In this document: positions 48,249-56,074 of the stretch, piece by piece | Layout: each line of letters starts with the position of its first letter | Position numbering within the stretch: position 1 is the first letter of the stretch | Assembly: GCA_963848495.1 (NCBI GenBank) | Contig: CAWKDV010000002.1 | Span: 1,240,001-1,304,000 of the forward strand | Reading direction: 5' to 3' | Source: JAICJR01 sp963848495 | GTDB taxonomy: Bacteria > Actinomycetota > Thermoleophilia > Solirubrobacterales > Thermoleophilaceae | DNA: 64,000 bases | The notes under the pieces: model-generated | Seen by the model: only the letters and a program-made list of their open reading frames with translations | Databases searched by the model: none | What the model was told of the DNA's origin: nothing | Position numbers and translations under genes: made by a program

Positions 48249-48854
48249 TTAGTCCAGGCCGGCGGCGCCGAGCACCGCGACGAGCACCACGGCCAGCGCC
48301 GCTAGTGCCCAGAGCACGTACCAGAGCCGGAGCTCGGCACGCCCGATCGCGGCCGGCGCGGCCGCTTCGGCGCGCTCGTCGACCACCCGCAGCGGCGGCC
48401 GGACCGCCGGCACGGCCGGCGGCGGGGGTGGGGCCAGGCTCGTGACGAGCTGGTCGTGCGCCTGGAGCAGCCGGCGTTCGTGGATGACGCAGCGATCGCA
48501 GGAGCGCAGGTGGGCGTCGAGCCGCGCCGCGCTACGGGAGTCGAGGTCGCCGTCCCAGCGGTCCGAGATCAGCCGCTCGGCGCGCTTGCAGAGGCCGTCG
48601 CCGGGCAGCCGCTCGAGCGTCTGCCGCAGCGCCTTGCGCGCCGAAGCGAGCCGTCGCGCGAGCTCGGCCGGCGCGATTCCGAGCTGGGCGGCCGCGTCCG
48701 CGCGCGACCAGCCTGCGAGCCCCACAAGCGCCAGCGCGTCACGTTCGGCGGGCGCGAGCCGGGGCAGGCGCTCGCCCACATGTTGGAAGGCGAGCGCGGG
48801 CTCGACCGGGGCGACCGGACGAGCCGGAACGGGCCGCAGAGGCGTGGCCTCCAT
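48249..48854 (-). CDS. Sigma-region-4-like HTH fused to a zinc-binding anti-sigma domain and membrane anchor
   Basis: A 201-residue protein of three parts. Residues about 30-90 (RLPRLAPAERDALALVGLAG, then AAAQLGIAPAELARRLASAR) look like the sigma70 region 4 helix-turn-helix. Residues about 105-130 contain LDAHLRSCDRCVIHER, the HxxxCxxC motif of zinc-binding anti-sigma (ZAS) domains. A proline-rich linker leads to one C-terminal membrane helix (LRLWYVLWALAALAVVLVAV). No ECF sigma region 2 is present. This suggests a membrane-tethered regulator that might hold or mimic an ECF sigma factor; the fusion is visible, the role is inference. Confidence 0.72.
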   Translation of the reverse strand: MEATPLRPVPARPVAPVEPALAFQHVGERLPRLAPAERDALALVGLAGWSRADAAAQLGIAPAELARRLASARKALRQTLERLPGDGLCKRAERLISDRWDGDLDSRSAARLDAHLRSCDRCVIHERRLLQAHDQLVTSLAPPPPPAVPAVRPPLRVVDERAEAAAPAAIGRAELRLWYVLWALAALAVVLVAVLGAAGLD

Positions 48855-48925
48855 CGTGCGCGAGCATACCCTGCGCCGCGGTTGCCCGCGCGGTAGTGTC
48901 AGCGGGACTGCGAGGGCGGCAAAGC

Positions 48926-48950
48926 TATATTGGAAATCTCGACCGAGATT
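48926..48950 (+). promoter_or_regulatory. -10 box and operator-like palindrome before the sulfurtransferase gene
   Basis: TATATT (48926-48931) could be a -10 box. Just after it, AATCTCG (48935-48941) and CGAGATT (48944-48950) form a perfect 7-bp inverted repeat with a 2-bp spacer, where a repressor dimer could sit over the transcription start. The regulator is not identified. Confidence 0.5.
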
Positions 48951-48979
48951 CCGGAATTTTGCTGACGGAGGTGCTGGCG

Positions 48980-49822
48980 GTGGCGGATTACGCGAAGGAC
49001 GTACTTGTAGACACCCAATGGGTGCAGGACCACCTCGACGACGAATCGATCCGGATCGTCGAGGTCGACGAGAACCCCGCTCTCTACGCCGAGGCGCACA
49101 TCCCCGGCGCGATCGGCTTCGACTGGAAGAAGGACCTGCAGGACCAGGTCAAGCGCGACTTCCTGGGACCCGAGGCCTTCGGCGAGCTGTTCGGCTCGCG
49201 CGGCATCTCGAACGACCATCTGGTCGTGCTCTACGGCGATCGCAACAACTGGTTCGCGGCCTACACCTACTGGTACCTGAAGTACTACGGGCACGAGAAC
49301 GTCAAGCTGATGAACGGGCCCCGCGAGAAGTGGATCGGCGAGGGGCGGCCGACCAGCAGCGAGGCGCCCAGCTACGAATCCCGCAGCTTCCACGCGGAGC
49401 CGGGCGACGAGACGATCCGCGCGAAGCGCGACGAGGTGCTCGCGGCGCTCGACGCCAGCACGAGCCTCGTGGACGTGCGCTCGCCGCAGGAGTTCTCGGG
49501 CGAGCTGATCGCCATGGCGGGCTACGAGCAGGAGGGCGCCCAGCGCGCCGGTCACATCCCCGGCGCGGCGTCCGTGCCGTGGGCCCAGGCGGTGCGCGAG
49601 GACGGCACCTTCAAGTCAGCCGACGAGCTGCGCGACCTCTACACGAACAAGGGCGTGCTGAACGGCAGCGACATCATCGCCTACTGCCGGATCGGCGAGC
49701 GCTCGGCGCACACCTGGTTCGTCCTGCACGAGCTGCTGGGCCAGGACCACGTGAAGAACTACGACGGCTCCTGGACCGAGTGGGGGAATCTCGTCGACGT
49801 GCCCATTGAGAAGGACGTCTGA
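48980..49822 (+). CDS. Thiosulfate/3-mercaptopyruvate sulfurtransferase (double rhodanese)
   Basis: A 280-residue protein with two rhodanese domains. The first (residues 1-130) is inactive-type with RIVEVDENPALYAEAHIPGA; the second has AGHIPGAASVPWAQAV and the active-site loop IIAYCRIGERSAHTW with the catalytic cysteine (CRxGxRS). It transfers sulfane sulfur to cyanide or thiols. I choose GTG 48980 because GGAG lies 9 bp upstream and the conserved DTQWVQDHL begins soon after. It follows an operator-like palindrome, so it may be induced by sulfur or oxidative stress (inference). Confidence 0.92.
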   Translation: MADYAKDVLVDTQWVQDHLDDESIRIVEVDENPALYAEAHIPGAIGFDWKKDLQDQVKRDFLGPEAFGELFGSRGISNDHLVVLYGDRNNWFAAYTYWYLKYYGHENVKLMNGPREKWIGEGRPTSSEAPSYESRSFHAEPGDETIRAKRDEVLAALDASTSLVDVRSPQEFSGELIAMAGYEQEGAQRAGHIPGAASVPWAQAVREDGTFKSADELRDLYTNKGVLNGSDIIAYCRIGERSAHTWFVLHELLGQDHVKNYDGSWTEWGNLVDVPIEKDV

Positions 49823-49829
49823 GGAGGAC

Positions 49830-50339
49830 TCAAATCAGCGGTGCCAACCGGTCGAGCAGTTGCTGGACAATCCTCGCCGTCGCGCCCCAGATGAACTGGT
49901 CGTTCACGGTGTAGCTCGGGGTCCTGAAGGGCACGCCGCGCCGGATCAGCCTTTTCATCTCGAAGCCCTTGGTCAGGTCGGGGAGGCTCAGCTCGAGCAC
50001 CTCCTCGACCTCCGTCGGCTGCGGCGTCCAGGCGTGGCCCGGTTCGATCACCCCCACGAAGGGGTGGATGCGGTAGCTCGTGACGAAGGTGGCGGTGGGG
50101 GGCAGGGCACCGACCAGCTCGACGGCGTCGGGCGGCAGGCCGATCTCCTCCTCGGCCTCGCGCAGCGCGGTCCGGCGCAGGTCCTCGTCGGGATGGTCCT
50201 GGCGGCCGCCCGGGAACGAGATCTCGCCCGCGTGGCGGCGCAGGTCCTCGCGCCGCTTGGTGAAGACGGCGTGGAGGTCGCCGGAGTCGAGGTAGAGCGG
50301 CACGAGCACGGCGGCGTCGGTCTGCCCGTGGGCGTCCAT
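49830..50339 (-). CDS. Nudix hydrolase (CoA pyrophosphatase-like)
   Basis: A 169-residue Nudix enzyme. ISFPGGRQDHPDEDLRRTA and LREAEEEIGL make the complete Nudix box (Gx5Ex7REUxEExGU), and the preceding KRREDLRRHAGEISFPGG is the UPF0035 extension that marks CoA pyrophosphatases (NudL/PCD1 type). Start ATG 50339 has GAGGAGG nine bases upstream. The frame stays open for 19 further codons upstream but without a start codon. It is divergent from pncA and converges on the sulfurtransferase. Confidence 0.9.
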   Translation of the reverse strand: MDAHGQTDAAVLVPLYLDSGDLHAVFTKRREDLRRHAGEISFPGGRQDHPDEDLRRTALREAEEEIGLPPDAVELVGALPPTATFVTSYRIHPFVGVIEPGHAWTPQPTEVEEVLELSLPDLTKGFEMKRLIRRGVPFRTPSYTVNDQFIWGATARIVQQLLDRLAPLI

Positions 50340-50401
50340 GGCCGCCGCCTCCTCGGGCGTGAGCAGCAGGTCGCGGAGCCGGTCGGCGGTCTCGATCTAC
50401 C

Positions 50402-50407
50402 TATTAT
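50402..50407 (+). promoter_or_regulatory. -10 box (TATTAT) of pncA, leaderless type
   Basis: TATTAT ends 6 bp before GTG 50414, so transcription should begin at the start codon. The same AT-rich patch read on the other strand may serve the divergent Nudix gene. Confidence 0.5.
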
Positions 50408-50413
50408 CGAGGC

Positions 50414-50953
50414 GTGCCGGAGGCCCTCCTGATCGTCGACTTCCAGAACGACTTCACCCCCGGCGGCGCGCTCGCGGTGACGCACGGCGACGAGATCGCA
50501 GAGCGCGTCAACGAGCTGGCCGGGTCGGGCCGCTTCGAGCTCGTGGTGGCCACGCGCGACTGGCACCCGCCCGACCACGGCTCGTTCGCCGCCCAGGGCG
50601 GCCCCTGGCCGATGCACTGCGTGCAGGACTCGCCGGGCGCGGAGCTGCACAGCGCGCTCGACCGCGCGCCCGTGGACGTGATCATCGACAAGGGCCAGAA
50701 CCCCGGCACGGAGGGCTACTCGGGCTTCGATGAGACCGACCTCGCCTCGCTGCTGCGCGAGCGGGGGATCGACGCCGTGACCGTGGTCGGCCTGGCCACC
50801 GACTACTGCGTGAAGAACACCGTGCTCGACGCGCTGCGTCAGGGCTTCGAGGTCACCGTGGACAGCAGCGCGGTGCGGGGAGTGGACGTGGAGCCGGGCG
50901 ATTCAGAGCGCGCGCTCGAGGAGCTGCGCGCTGCTGGCGCCATCGTCGCCTAG
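50414..50953 (+). CDS. pncA: Nicotinamidase
   Basis: A 179-residue isochorismatase-fold hydrolase that deamidates nicotinamide to nicotinate for NAD salvage. The catalytic aspartate is in LLIVDFQNDFTPGGAL, the metal site is ATRDWHPPDHGSF (D-x-H-x3-H), the lysine is in VIIDKGQNP and the nucleophile cysteine is in GLATDYCVKNTVLDA. All three catalytic residues are in normal order and spacing. GTG 50414 is a probable leaderless start. It converges with the OsmC gene with a 4-bp overlap. Confidence 0.95.
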   Translation: MPEALLIVDFQNDFTPGGALAVTHGDEIAERVNELAGSGRFELVVATRDWHPPDHGSFAAQGGPWPMHCVQDSPGAELHSALDRAPVDVIIDKGQNPGTEGYSGFDETDLASLLRERGIDAVTVVGLATDYCVKNTVLDALRQGFEVTVDSSAVRGVDVEPGDSERALEELRAAGAIVA

Positions 50954-51345
50954 ACGAGCTCCACGCGCTCGTCGAACATGACCTCGCCCTCGAGCGTGCG
51001 GTGCACCGGGCACTTGGCGGCGATCTGCATCAGCCGCTCGCGCGTGTCCTCGGGCACCTCCTTGGGGATCTTCACCACGAGCTCGAAGCGGGTCGGCGAG
51101 CCGCGCTGGGCGGGCTCGTAGTCCACGTCGACGACGATGTCCCCGACGTCCCAGCCCTTGCGCTGGGCGTACATCTCCATGGTGATCGCCGTGCAGGAGG
51201 CGAGGCTCGCGGCCAGCAGCTCCTGGGGACTCGGCCCCTCGTTGCCTCCGCCCGTCTCGGTGGGCTCGTCGGCTATCAGCGAGTGGCTCCGGATCTCGAG
51301 GTCCTGCCGCAGCTTGCCGCCGTTGCGGCGCGCTATCGCTCTCAT
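50950..51345 (-). CDS. OsmC-family peroxiredoxin-like protein
   Basis: A 131-residue OsmC/Ohr-superfamily protein. The two redox cysteines are in LLAASLASCTAITMEMYA and AAKCPVHRTLEGEV, and GPSPQELL precedes the first. It likely reduces organic hydroperoxides or senses sulfur species. It shares a 4-bp overlap (ATGA) with the upstream adenosyltransferase gene, so both are expressed from one minus-strand transcript that probably also includes the DUF1015 gene. Confidence 0.92.
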   Translation of the reverse strand: MRAIARRNGGKLRQDLEIRSHSLIADEPTETGGGNEGPSPQELLAASLASCTAITMEMYAQRKGWDVGDIVVDVDYEPAQRGSPTRFELVVKIPKEVPEDTRERLMQIAAKCPVHRTLEGEVMFDERVELV

Positions 51346-51899
51346 GCTCTCCCTTCAAACAACTTGGGTTCAGGTTCATCCGCGTAGCGGGCCATCGCGA
51401 AGAGGGCGTCCGACACGCGGTTCAGGAAGCGGAGGACCGTCTCGTCGAGCAGGTCTCCGGCAAGCTTGATGTCCACCACGCGCCGCTCGGCGCGGCGCAC
51501 GGCGGTGCGCGCGACGTCGAGGCGCGCGGACAGCTCGGTGCCGCCGGGGATGACGAACTTCGGCGGGAGCTCGACGCGGGCCATGTACTTGTCTACGTCG
51601 GACTCGAGTCGCTCGATCATCGCCACGGTGACCTTCGAGACGCCGGGTTGGAGCCTCCCGGCGGCCTCGGGCGCGGTGGCCAGCTCGGCTCCCGCCACGA
51701 ACAGCTCGTTCTGGATACGCAGGATGTCCTCGGCCAGCTCCGGATCCTCGCCGGCGGCCGCGCGGGCGAGCCCCAGCGCCGAGGTGGCCTCGTCCACCGA
51801 GCCGTAGGCCTCGGGGCGCGCGTCGGACTTCGGCACGCGGCCGCCGTACCAGAGGCCGGTCGAGCCGTCGTCGCCCTTGCGCGTGTAGATCTTGACCAT
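51342..51899 (-). CDS. Cob(I)alamin adenosyltransferase (PduO type)
   Basis: A 185-residue ATP:corrinoid adenosyltransferase. The N-terminus KIYTRKGDDGSTGLWYGGRV is the ATP-binding signature of PduO enzymes, followed by YGSVDEATSALGLARA, PGGTELSARLDVARTAVRRAE and FLNRVSDALFAMAR, all family blocks. It makes adenosylcobalamin for B12-dependent enzymes. I start at ATG 51899; the frame is open upstream but homology starts here. It is 10 bp after the DUF1015 gene and overlaps the OsmC gene. Confidence 0.94.
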   Translation of the reverse strand: MVKIYTRKGDDGSTGLWYGGRVPKSDARPEAYGSVDEATSALGLARAAAGEDPELAEDILRIQNELFVAGAELATAPEAAGRLQPGVSKVTVAMIERLESDVDKYMARVELPPKFVIPGGTELSARLDVARTAVRRAERRVVDIKLAGDLLDETVLRFLNRVSDALFAMARYADEPEPKLFEGRA

Positions 51900-51909
51900 T
51901 GCTTCGAGG

Positions 51910-53169
51910 CTACTCGAGCAGATTGAAGACGAGGCCGGTCGGGATCTTCGGGAAGAAGAAGGTGGACTTGGGCGGCATCGACTCGCCCGTCTCCGCCACC
52001 TCGCGCACCTGCTCGACCGGGGTCGGGCGCATGAAGAAGGTGGCGTCGGCGCGGCCCTCGCGGACCGCCGCACGGGCGTCGGCGCCGTCCTTCGAGTAGT
52101 TGAGGCCGTTCAAGTGAGAGATGTCGTCCTCGGTCATGCCGAGGGCGCCCTGCAGGACCAGCGCCTCGAGCACCGCGGTGTCGAGCTGCCGGTAGGGCTC
52201 CGGCTTGCCCGGCAGGGCGGCGTCCACGAGCGACTGGTCCCTGAGGGTCAGCCGCTGGGGCACGCCGCCCGCGCCGTCGAGGTAGCCGAGCACGATGCCC
52301 GGCGCGTCCGGGGGCGGCTCCAGGTCGTCCTCGTCGATCGGCTGGGAGTCGAAGGCGTCCTCGAGCGTGCGCGTGAGCCTGGCCCGCTTGTCGTCGTCGA
52401 GCCCGGTCAGCAGCCGGTGGGTGGCGAAGATCGTCAGCCCGGGGTCCGACAGCGAGCAGAGGAACATCAGCACGTAGCGGTGCTCGCCCTCGCCGCCGAT
52501 CTCCTCGGCGTAGACGCGCGCGGTCTCGTAGCGGTGGTGGCCGTCGGCGATCAGCAGCTCGCGGTCGCGCAGGGTGTCCTGCACAGAGGCGATCGCCCCG
52601 GGATCGGCTATGCGCCAGATGCGGTTCAGGGTGCCGTCGGCGTCGGTGGCGCTGCCGAACGGGTCGCCGTGTGTGTGCGGCTCGAGCGCGCGCCAGGCGG
52701 CCTGCTCGGGGTCGGGGAACAGGCTGAAGATGGGGGAGAGGTTCGCGCGGGTGGCGCGCGTCAGCCGCAGCCGGTCTTCCTTCGGCCCCGGATGCGTGCG
52801 CTCGTGCGGGCGGATGCGGCCCGGGCCGTAATCCTCGACCCGCACGCGGCAGAGGAAGCCGTGCCGGGTGCGGGCCTGCCCGTCGGGGCCGGTGTAATCC
52901 TGGGTGAGGGCCCAGATCGCCGGCTCGCGCTCCCGCACCAGCACGCCCTCCTGCTGCCAGGCCTCGAAGGTGGTCTGCGCGTGGAGGTAGGGATCGCCGC
53001 CGTTCGCACGCGGGAGGTCGATCTCGACGACGTTGAAGGGGCTCTTGGCCGCCAGCGCGGCGCGCTCGGCGTCGTCGATCACGTCGTAGGGCGGGGCGGT
53101 CACCGCGTCGAGCGAGCCGACGACGCGCTGCTCGTAACGGAGCGTCCTGAGTGGTTCGACGACGGCCAT
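51910..53169 (-). CDS. DUF1015-family protein
   Basis: A 419-residue protein of the DUF1015 family. AVTAPPYDVIDDAER and FNVVEIDLPR open it, and RPHERTHPGPKEDRLRL and ELLIADGHHRYETARVYAE are the strongly conserved blocks. The family includes an ADP-dependent serine kinase (SerK) from Thermococcus, but bacterial members are mostly uncharacterised, so I give no reaction. The C-terminal AVREGRADATFFMRPTPVEQ is also typical. It is probably the first gene of the DUF1015-adenosyltransferase-OsmC unit. Confidence 0.9.
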   Translation of the reverse strand: MAVVEPLRTLRYEQRVVGSLDAVTAPPYDVIDDAERAALAAKSPFNVVEIDLPRANGGDPYLHAQTTFEAWQQEGVLVREREPAIWALTQDYTGPDGQARTRHGFLCRVRVEDYGPGRIRPHERTHPGPKEDRLRLTRATRANLSPIFSLFPDPEQAAWRALEPHTHGDPFGSATDADGTLNRIWRIADPGAIASVQDTLRDRELLIADGHHRYETARVYAEEIGGEGEHRYVLMFLCSLSDPGLTIFATHRLLTGLDDDKRARLTRTLEDAFDSQPIDEDDLEPPPDAPGIVLGYLDGAGGVPQRLTLRDQSLVDAALPGKPEPYRQLDTAVLEALVLQGALGMTEDDISHLNGLNYSKDGADARAAVREGRADATFFMRPTPVEQVREVAETGESMPPKSTFFFPKIPTGLVFNLLE

Positions 53170-53200
53170 CCGGGCCGGAACTTATCTAGGATCGCCGGCC

Positions 53201-53686
53201 ATGGCCGACTGGTTCATCCTCAACGCCGCCGATGCCCCCGCTGAGGGAGAGCGGCATTCCGGGAAGTGGGTCACGTTCGAGAGCGACGACGCCCCCTTCC
53301 CGCATTACGGCATCAACATCCATGTGGTCCAGCCCGGGCAGCCGAACGGCCGCTACCACTCGGAGAGCGCTCAGGAGGACTTCCTGGTGCTCGCGGGGGA
53401 GTGCATCGCCATCATCGAAGGCGAGGAGCACCGGCTGCGCCAGTGGGACTTCGTGCACTGCGGGCCGGGCACCAACCACATCTTCGTCGGCGCCGGCGAT
53501 GGGCCCTGCGCGATCCTGATGGTGGGCGCCCGCGGCGACGAGCACACCATCCACTACCCGGTCAACGAGCTGGCGGCGAAGTACGACGCCTCCACGCACG
53601 ACGACACGCCCTCGCCGCGCGAGGCGTACGCCGATTGGCAGCGGAAGATCGAGCCGGCGACGTGGGAGTGGCCGCTCGACGCGTAG
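53201..53686 (+). CDS. Cupin-domain protein
   Basis: A 161-residue single-cupin protein. GRYHSESAQEDFLVLAGECI is the first cupin motif (H and E of G(x)5HxH(x)3-4E in degenerate form), and WDFVHCGPGTNHIFVGAG is the second with PxTxH. It may bind a metal and a small ligand; no substrate is evident. A TAGGAT -10 box at 53187-53192 sits 8 bp before ATG 53201, suggesting a leaderless transcript. Confidence 0.85.
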   Translation: MADWFILNAADAPAEGERHSGKWVTFESDDAPFPHYGINIHVVQPGQPNGRYHSESAQEDFLVLAGECIAIIEGEEHRLRQWDFVHCGPGTNHIFVGAGDGPCAILMVGARGDEHTIHYPVNELAAKYDASTHDDTPSPREAYADWQRKIEPATWEWPLDA

Positions 53687-53825
53687 TTTCCACTGAGCAG
53701 GTCTGCCTCGAACATCTGTTTAGCCCAGAGCGTTTCGGCTTTAGCTTCGAATTAGGTCGGACCAAGTTCGCGGGCACCGCCCGACCTCACGACTACGCCC
53801 GCGCAGGGTCAGAAGCGAGGCAAGC

Positions 53826-55251
53826 ATGAGGCTCCTCCGCAGGTTCCGCATGCGGGCAGGACTGCCCGCGTTCATCGTCGCCTGCATCGCGCTATTCGCC
53901 GCCATGGGCGGCGGGGCGTACGCGGCGACGCAGATCATCACATCCTCCAGTCAGATAAAGGACGGCGTCATCACCGGCGCCGACATCAAGAACGGCGGCA
54001 TCACCACCACCGACCTGTCCACCTCCACGCGCGATGCGCTGAAGGGTCAGACGGGACCGGCCGGGCCGAAGGGCGACACCGGGTTGACCGGTGGCAAGGG
54101 CTCGAACGGCACGAACGGAGCCAACGGCGCCAACGGTGCCAACGGTGCCAAGGGCACGGACGGCATCGACGGGCAGAGCGCCTATGAGATCGCCAGCGCA
54201 GGTGGCTACGTCGGCACGGTCGACGAGTGGCTGGCCGAGCTGAAGGGCTTGGACGGGACCAACGGCAAGGACGGCGTCGACGGCAAGGACGGCAAGGACG
54301 GCGTCAACGGGCAGAGTGCCTATGAGCTCGCCGTCGCCGGCGGCTATGACGGGACGCTGGACAAGTGGCTGGCCGACCTGAAGGGCAAGGACGGCACGAA
54401 CGGCACCAACGGCACGAACGGGGACAACGGCAAGGACGGCCTGAGTGCCTATGAGGTCGCGCTTGGCGCTGGGTTCGGCGGCTCCGAGCAGGAGTGGCTC
54501 GACAGCCTCAAGGCCCAGGACGGCGCCAAGGGGGAGGCGGGACCGGCCGGTCCGGCAGGTGACAAGGGCCTCGACGGCCTGAGCGCCTACGACCTCGCTG
54601 TCAACGCCGGCTTCCAGGGCACGGTCGACGAGTGGCTCGCCGGCCTGAACGGCACCAACGGTGTCGACGGCAAGGACGGCGCCAAGGGCGACACCGGTCC
54701 GGCCGGACCGAACGGTGATGCCGGCCTCCAGGGTGAGAAGGGCGACACTGGCGCGACCGGCGAGCAGGGCCTGAAGGGCGACAGCCGGCTCGACCGGCGG
54801 TCAGGGTCCGCAGGGCCTCAAGGGCGACAAGGGCGACCCGGGCAAGGACGGGATCAACGGGATCAACGGGACCAACGGGACCAACGGGACCAACGGCAAG
54901 GACGCGACCAACCTGTGGGCGGTCGTGAACCAGAGCGGCACGCTGGCCACGAATCGCTACAGCGGGGTCGTGTCGTCCAGCTGGGTGTCGACCGGGACGG
55001 GAAGCAATAGGTACTACTACCTGGTCAGGTTCAACCGGGATGTCTCCGGATGCTCCTTCCAGGTGACGGTCGGAAGCTCGGCCGATCTGGACGCGGCGTC
55101 GCCGCCAGGCGCCGCCGAGGCAGTGGTCTACACGACCACCACCGCTGCCGAGACGAACGACTACGTGCGCGTGCGGATCTACGACACGCAGGGGAGTGCG
55201 CTCACCAGCGGAGCCGCGTTCCACATCGCCGTCTTCTGCCCTTCTGCATAG
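53826..55251 (+). pseudogene. Secreted collagen-like protein with SAYExA-EWL modules, one +1 frameshift
   Basis: With one base removed this is a 474-residue secreted protein. The leader PAFIVACIALFAAMGGGAYA is the signal seen in many Thermoleophilia surface proteins, then IKDGVITGADIKNGGITTTD repeats. Collagen-type GXY repeats (GTNGANGAN, GKDGVDGKDG and others) alternate with four copies of a 26-residue module (G-x-SAYE-x-A ... EWL-x-x-LKG) starting near bases 54171, 54309, 54438 and 54576. After the frameshift the GXY repeat resumes (GDKGDPGKDGINGINGTNG) and a 115-residue C-terminal beta domain ends NDYVRVRIYDTQG...FCPSA. Removing one C at 54785-54786 restores GDS-GST-GGQ-GPQ, so the lesion is a single added C. 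Probably a cell-surface or adhesive fibre. Confidence 0.85.
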
Positions 55252-55272
55252 GGCTGCGGAGGCACCGATCGG

Positions 55273-55296
55273 GGAGGCCCGCTCCGGCGGGCCTCC
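55273..55296. terminator. Bidirectional terminator hairpin
   Basis: GGAGGCCCGC (55273-55282) and GCGGGCCTCC (55287-55296) form a perfect 10-bp stem with a TCCG loop, followed by GGCCTTTC. It sits between the convergent collagen-like and CAP genes. Confidence 0.8.
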
Positions 55297-55302
55297 GGCC
55301 TT

Positions 55303-55825
55303 TCAGCGGCGGTAGCCGAAGTCGGTTGTGTAGGTGGCGGCGTCGTGCTGCCCCGGCTGCGGCGCGCCGCGCGCGATGCCGATCCCGATCTCCTTGAAGC
55401 CGGAGTTGAGGATGTTCGCCCGATGGCCGGGGCTGTGCATCCACATGTTCACGATCGACTTCGGCGTGGAGAACGGCCCGCTGCCCCAGGCGATGTTCTC
55501 GCCGAGCCCGTAGGCGGTCACCCCGCGCAGGTAGCCGCTCTTCTTGATCCGGCCGACGAAGTCGCCGTGCTCGAAGTAGCGCTTCTTGACCATGTCGCGC
55601 GAGTGACCCAGTGAGGCGCTGTCGAGCTGCTTGTTCTCCTTGAGCGCCGCGCAGGCCGTGCTTCTTGCGCTGCAGGTTGAGCAGGCAGAGCGTGGCCCGG
55701 TTCACCGCCGCGATCGACGTCGACGACGGGTGCGAGCTCGTGTTCGCGCACGCGGCGGCGCTCGAGCTGCCTGGCGAGAGCGCCACCGTGAGCGCCGCCA
55801 TCAGGGCCGTCAGGAATCCCGGCAT
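55303..55825 (-). pseudogene. Secreted CAP-domain (SCP/PR1-like) protein, one +1 frameshift
   Basis: With one base removed this is a 173-residue secreted protein. ATG 55825 has GGAGAG upstream and starts the signal peptide PGFLTALMAALTVALSPGSS. The first frame reads IAAVNRATLCLLNLQRKKHG; the second reads ALKENKQLDSASLGHSRDM then FEHGDFVGRIKKSGYL, GLGENIAWGSGP and MWMHSPGHRANILNSGF, the full set of CAP motifs. Removing one C from the CC at 55647-55648 (plus strand) restores KHGLRALKENKQL. CAP proteins of this YkwD/SafA-like type are extracellular with unknown enzymatic role. Confidence 0.85.
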
Positions 55826-55865
55826 AGACTCTCCAAGGGTACGGACCACGTCGGTCCGTTCAACG

Positions 55866-55907
55866 CGGGGCGTGGCGCAAACTGGTTAGCGCGCCTGCTT
55901 TGGGAGC
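55866..55907 (+). repeat. tRNA-Pro 5' half fragment (left direct repeat of the island)
   Basis: These 42 bases match the first 42 bases of the intact tRNA-Pro at 58137-58178 with only two mismatches (AA instead of GC after the D-stem opening). The match runs from the acceptor-stem 5' strand through the UGG anticodon and then stops; the 3' half is missing. It is not a working tRNA. It marks the left end of the 2.3-kb segment that carries the DprA-like and phosphoribosyltransferase genes, like an attachment-site repeat. Confidence 0.85.
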
Positions 55908-56061
55908 GTGCTGCTACGCGATTACGGCCCATTCGGATACCGACCGCGGCGCCAGTCCCTCCCGCGTCCGACGCGGCGAAGATGATGCCGCCGTACGGCC
56001 CGCCCCGCACCGGGTCGGGGGGAACCGCAACGCCGCGCTACGGTACGTCCGCAGCGACTCC

Positions 56062-56067
56062 TAGCCT
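56062..56067 (+). promoter_or_regulatory. -10 box (TAGCCT) of the DprA-like gene
   Basis: TAGCCT ends 7 bp before GTG 56075, which supports that codon as a leaderless start for the DprA-like/phosphoribosyltransferase unit. Confidence 0.4.
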
Positions 56068-56074
56068 CGAACAT

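Noticed and set aside
53826..55251. Prophage tail fibre
   Set aside because: Modules resemble phage fibres, but the gene has a secretion signal, its own terminator and no phage genes beside it.
55866..55907. Second tRNA-Pro gene
   Set aside because: Only the 5' half is present; the anticodon stem 3' strand, T arm and acceptor 3' strand are missing.
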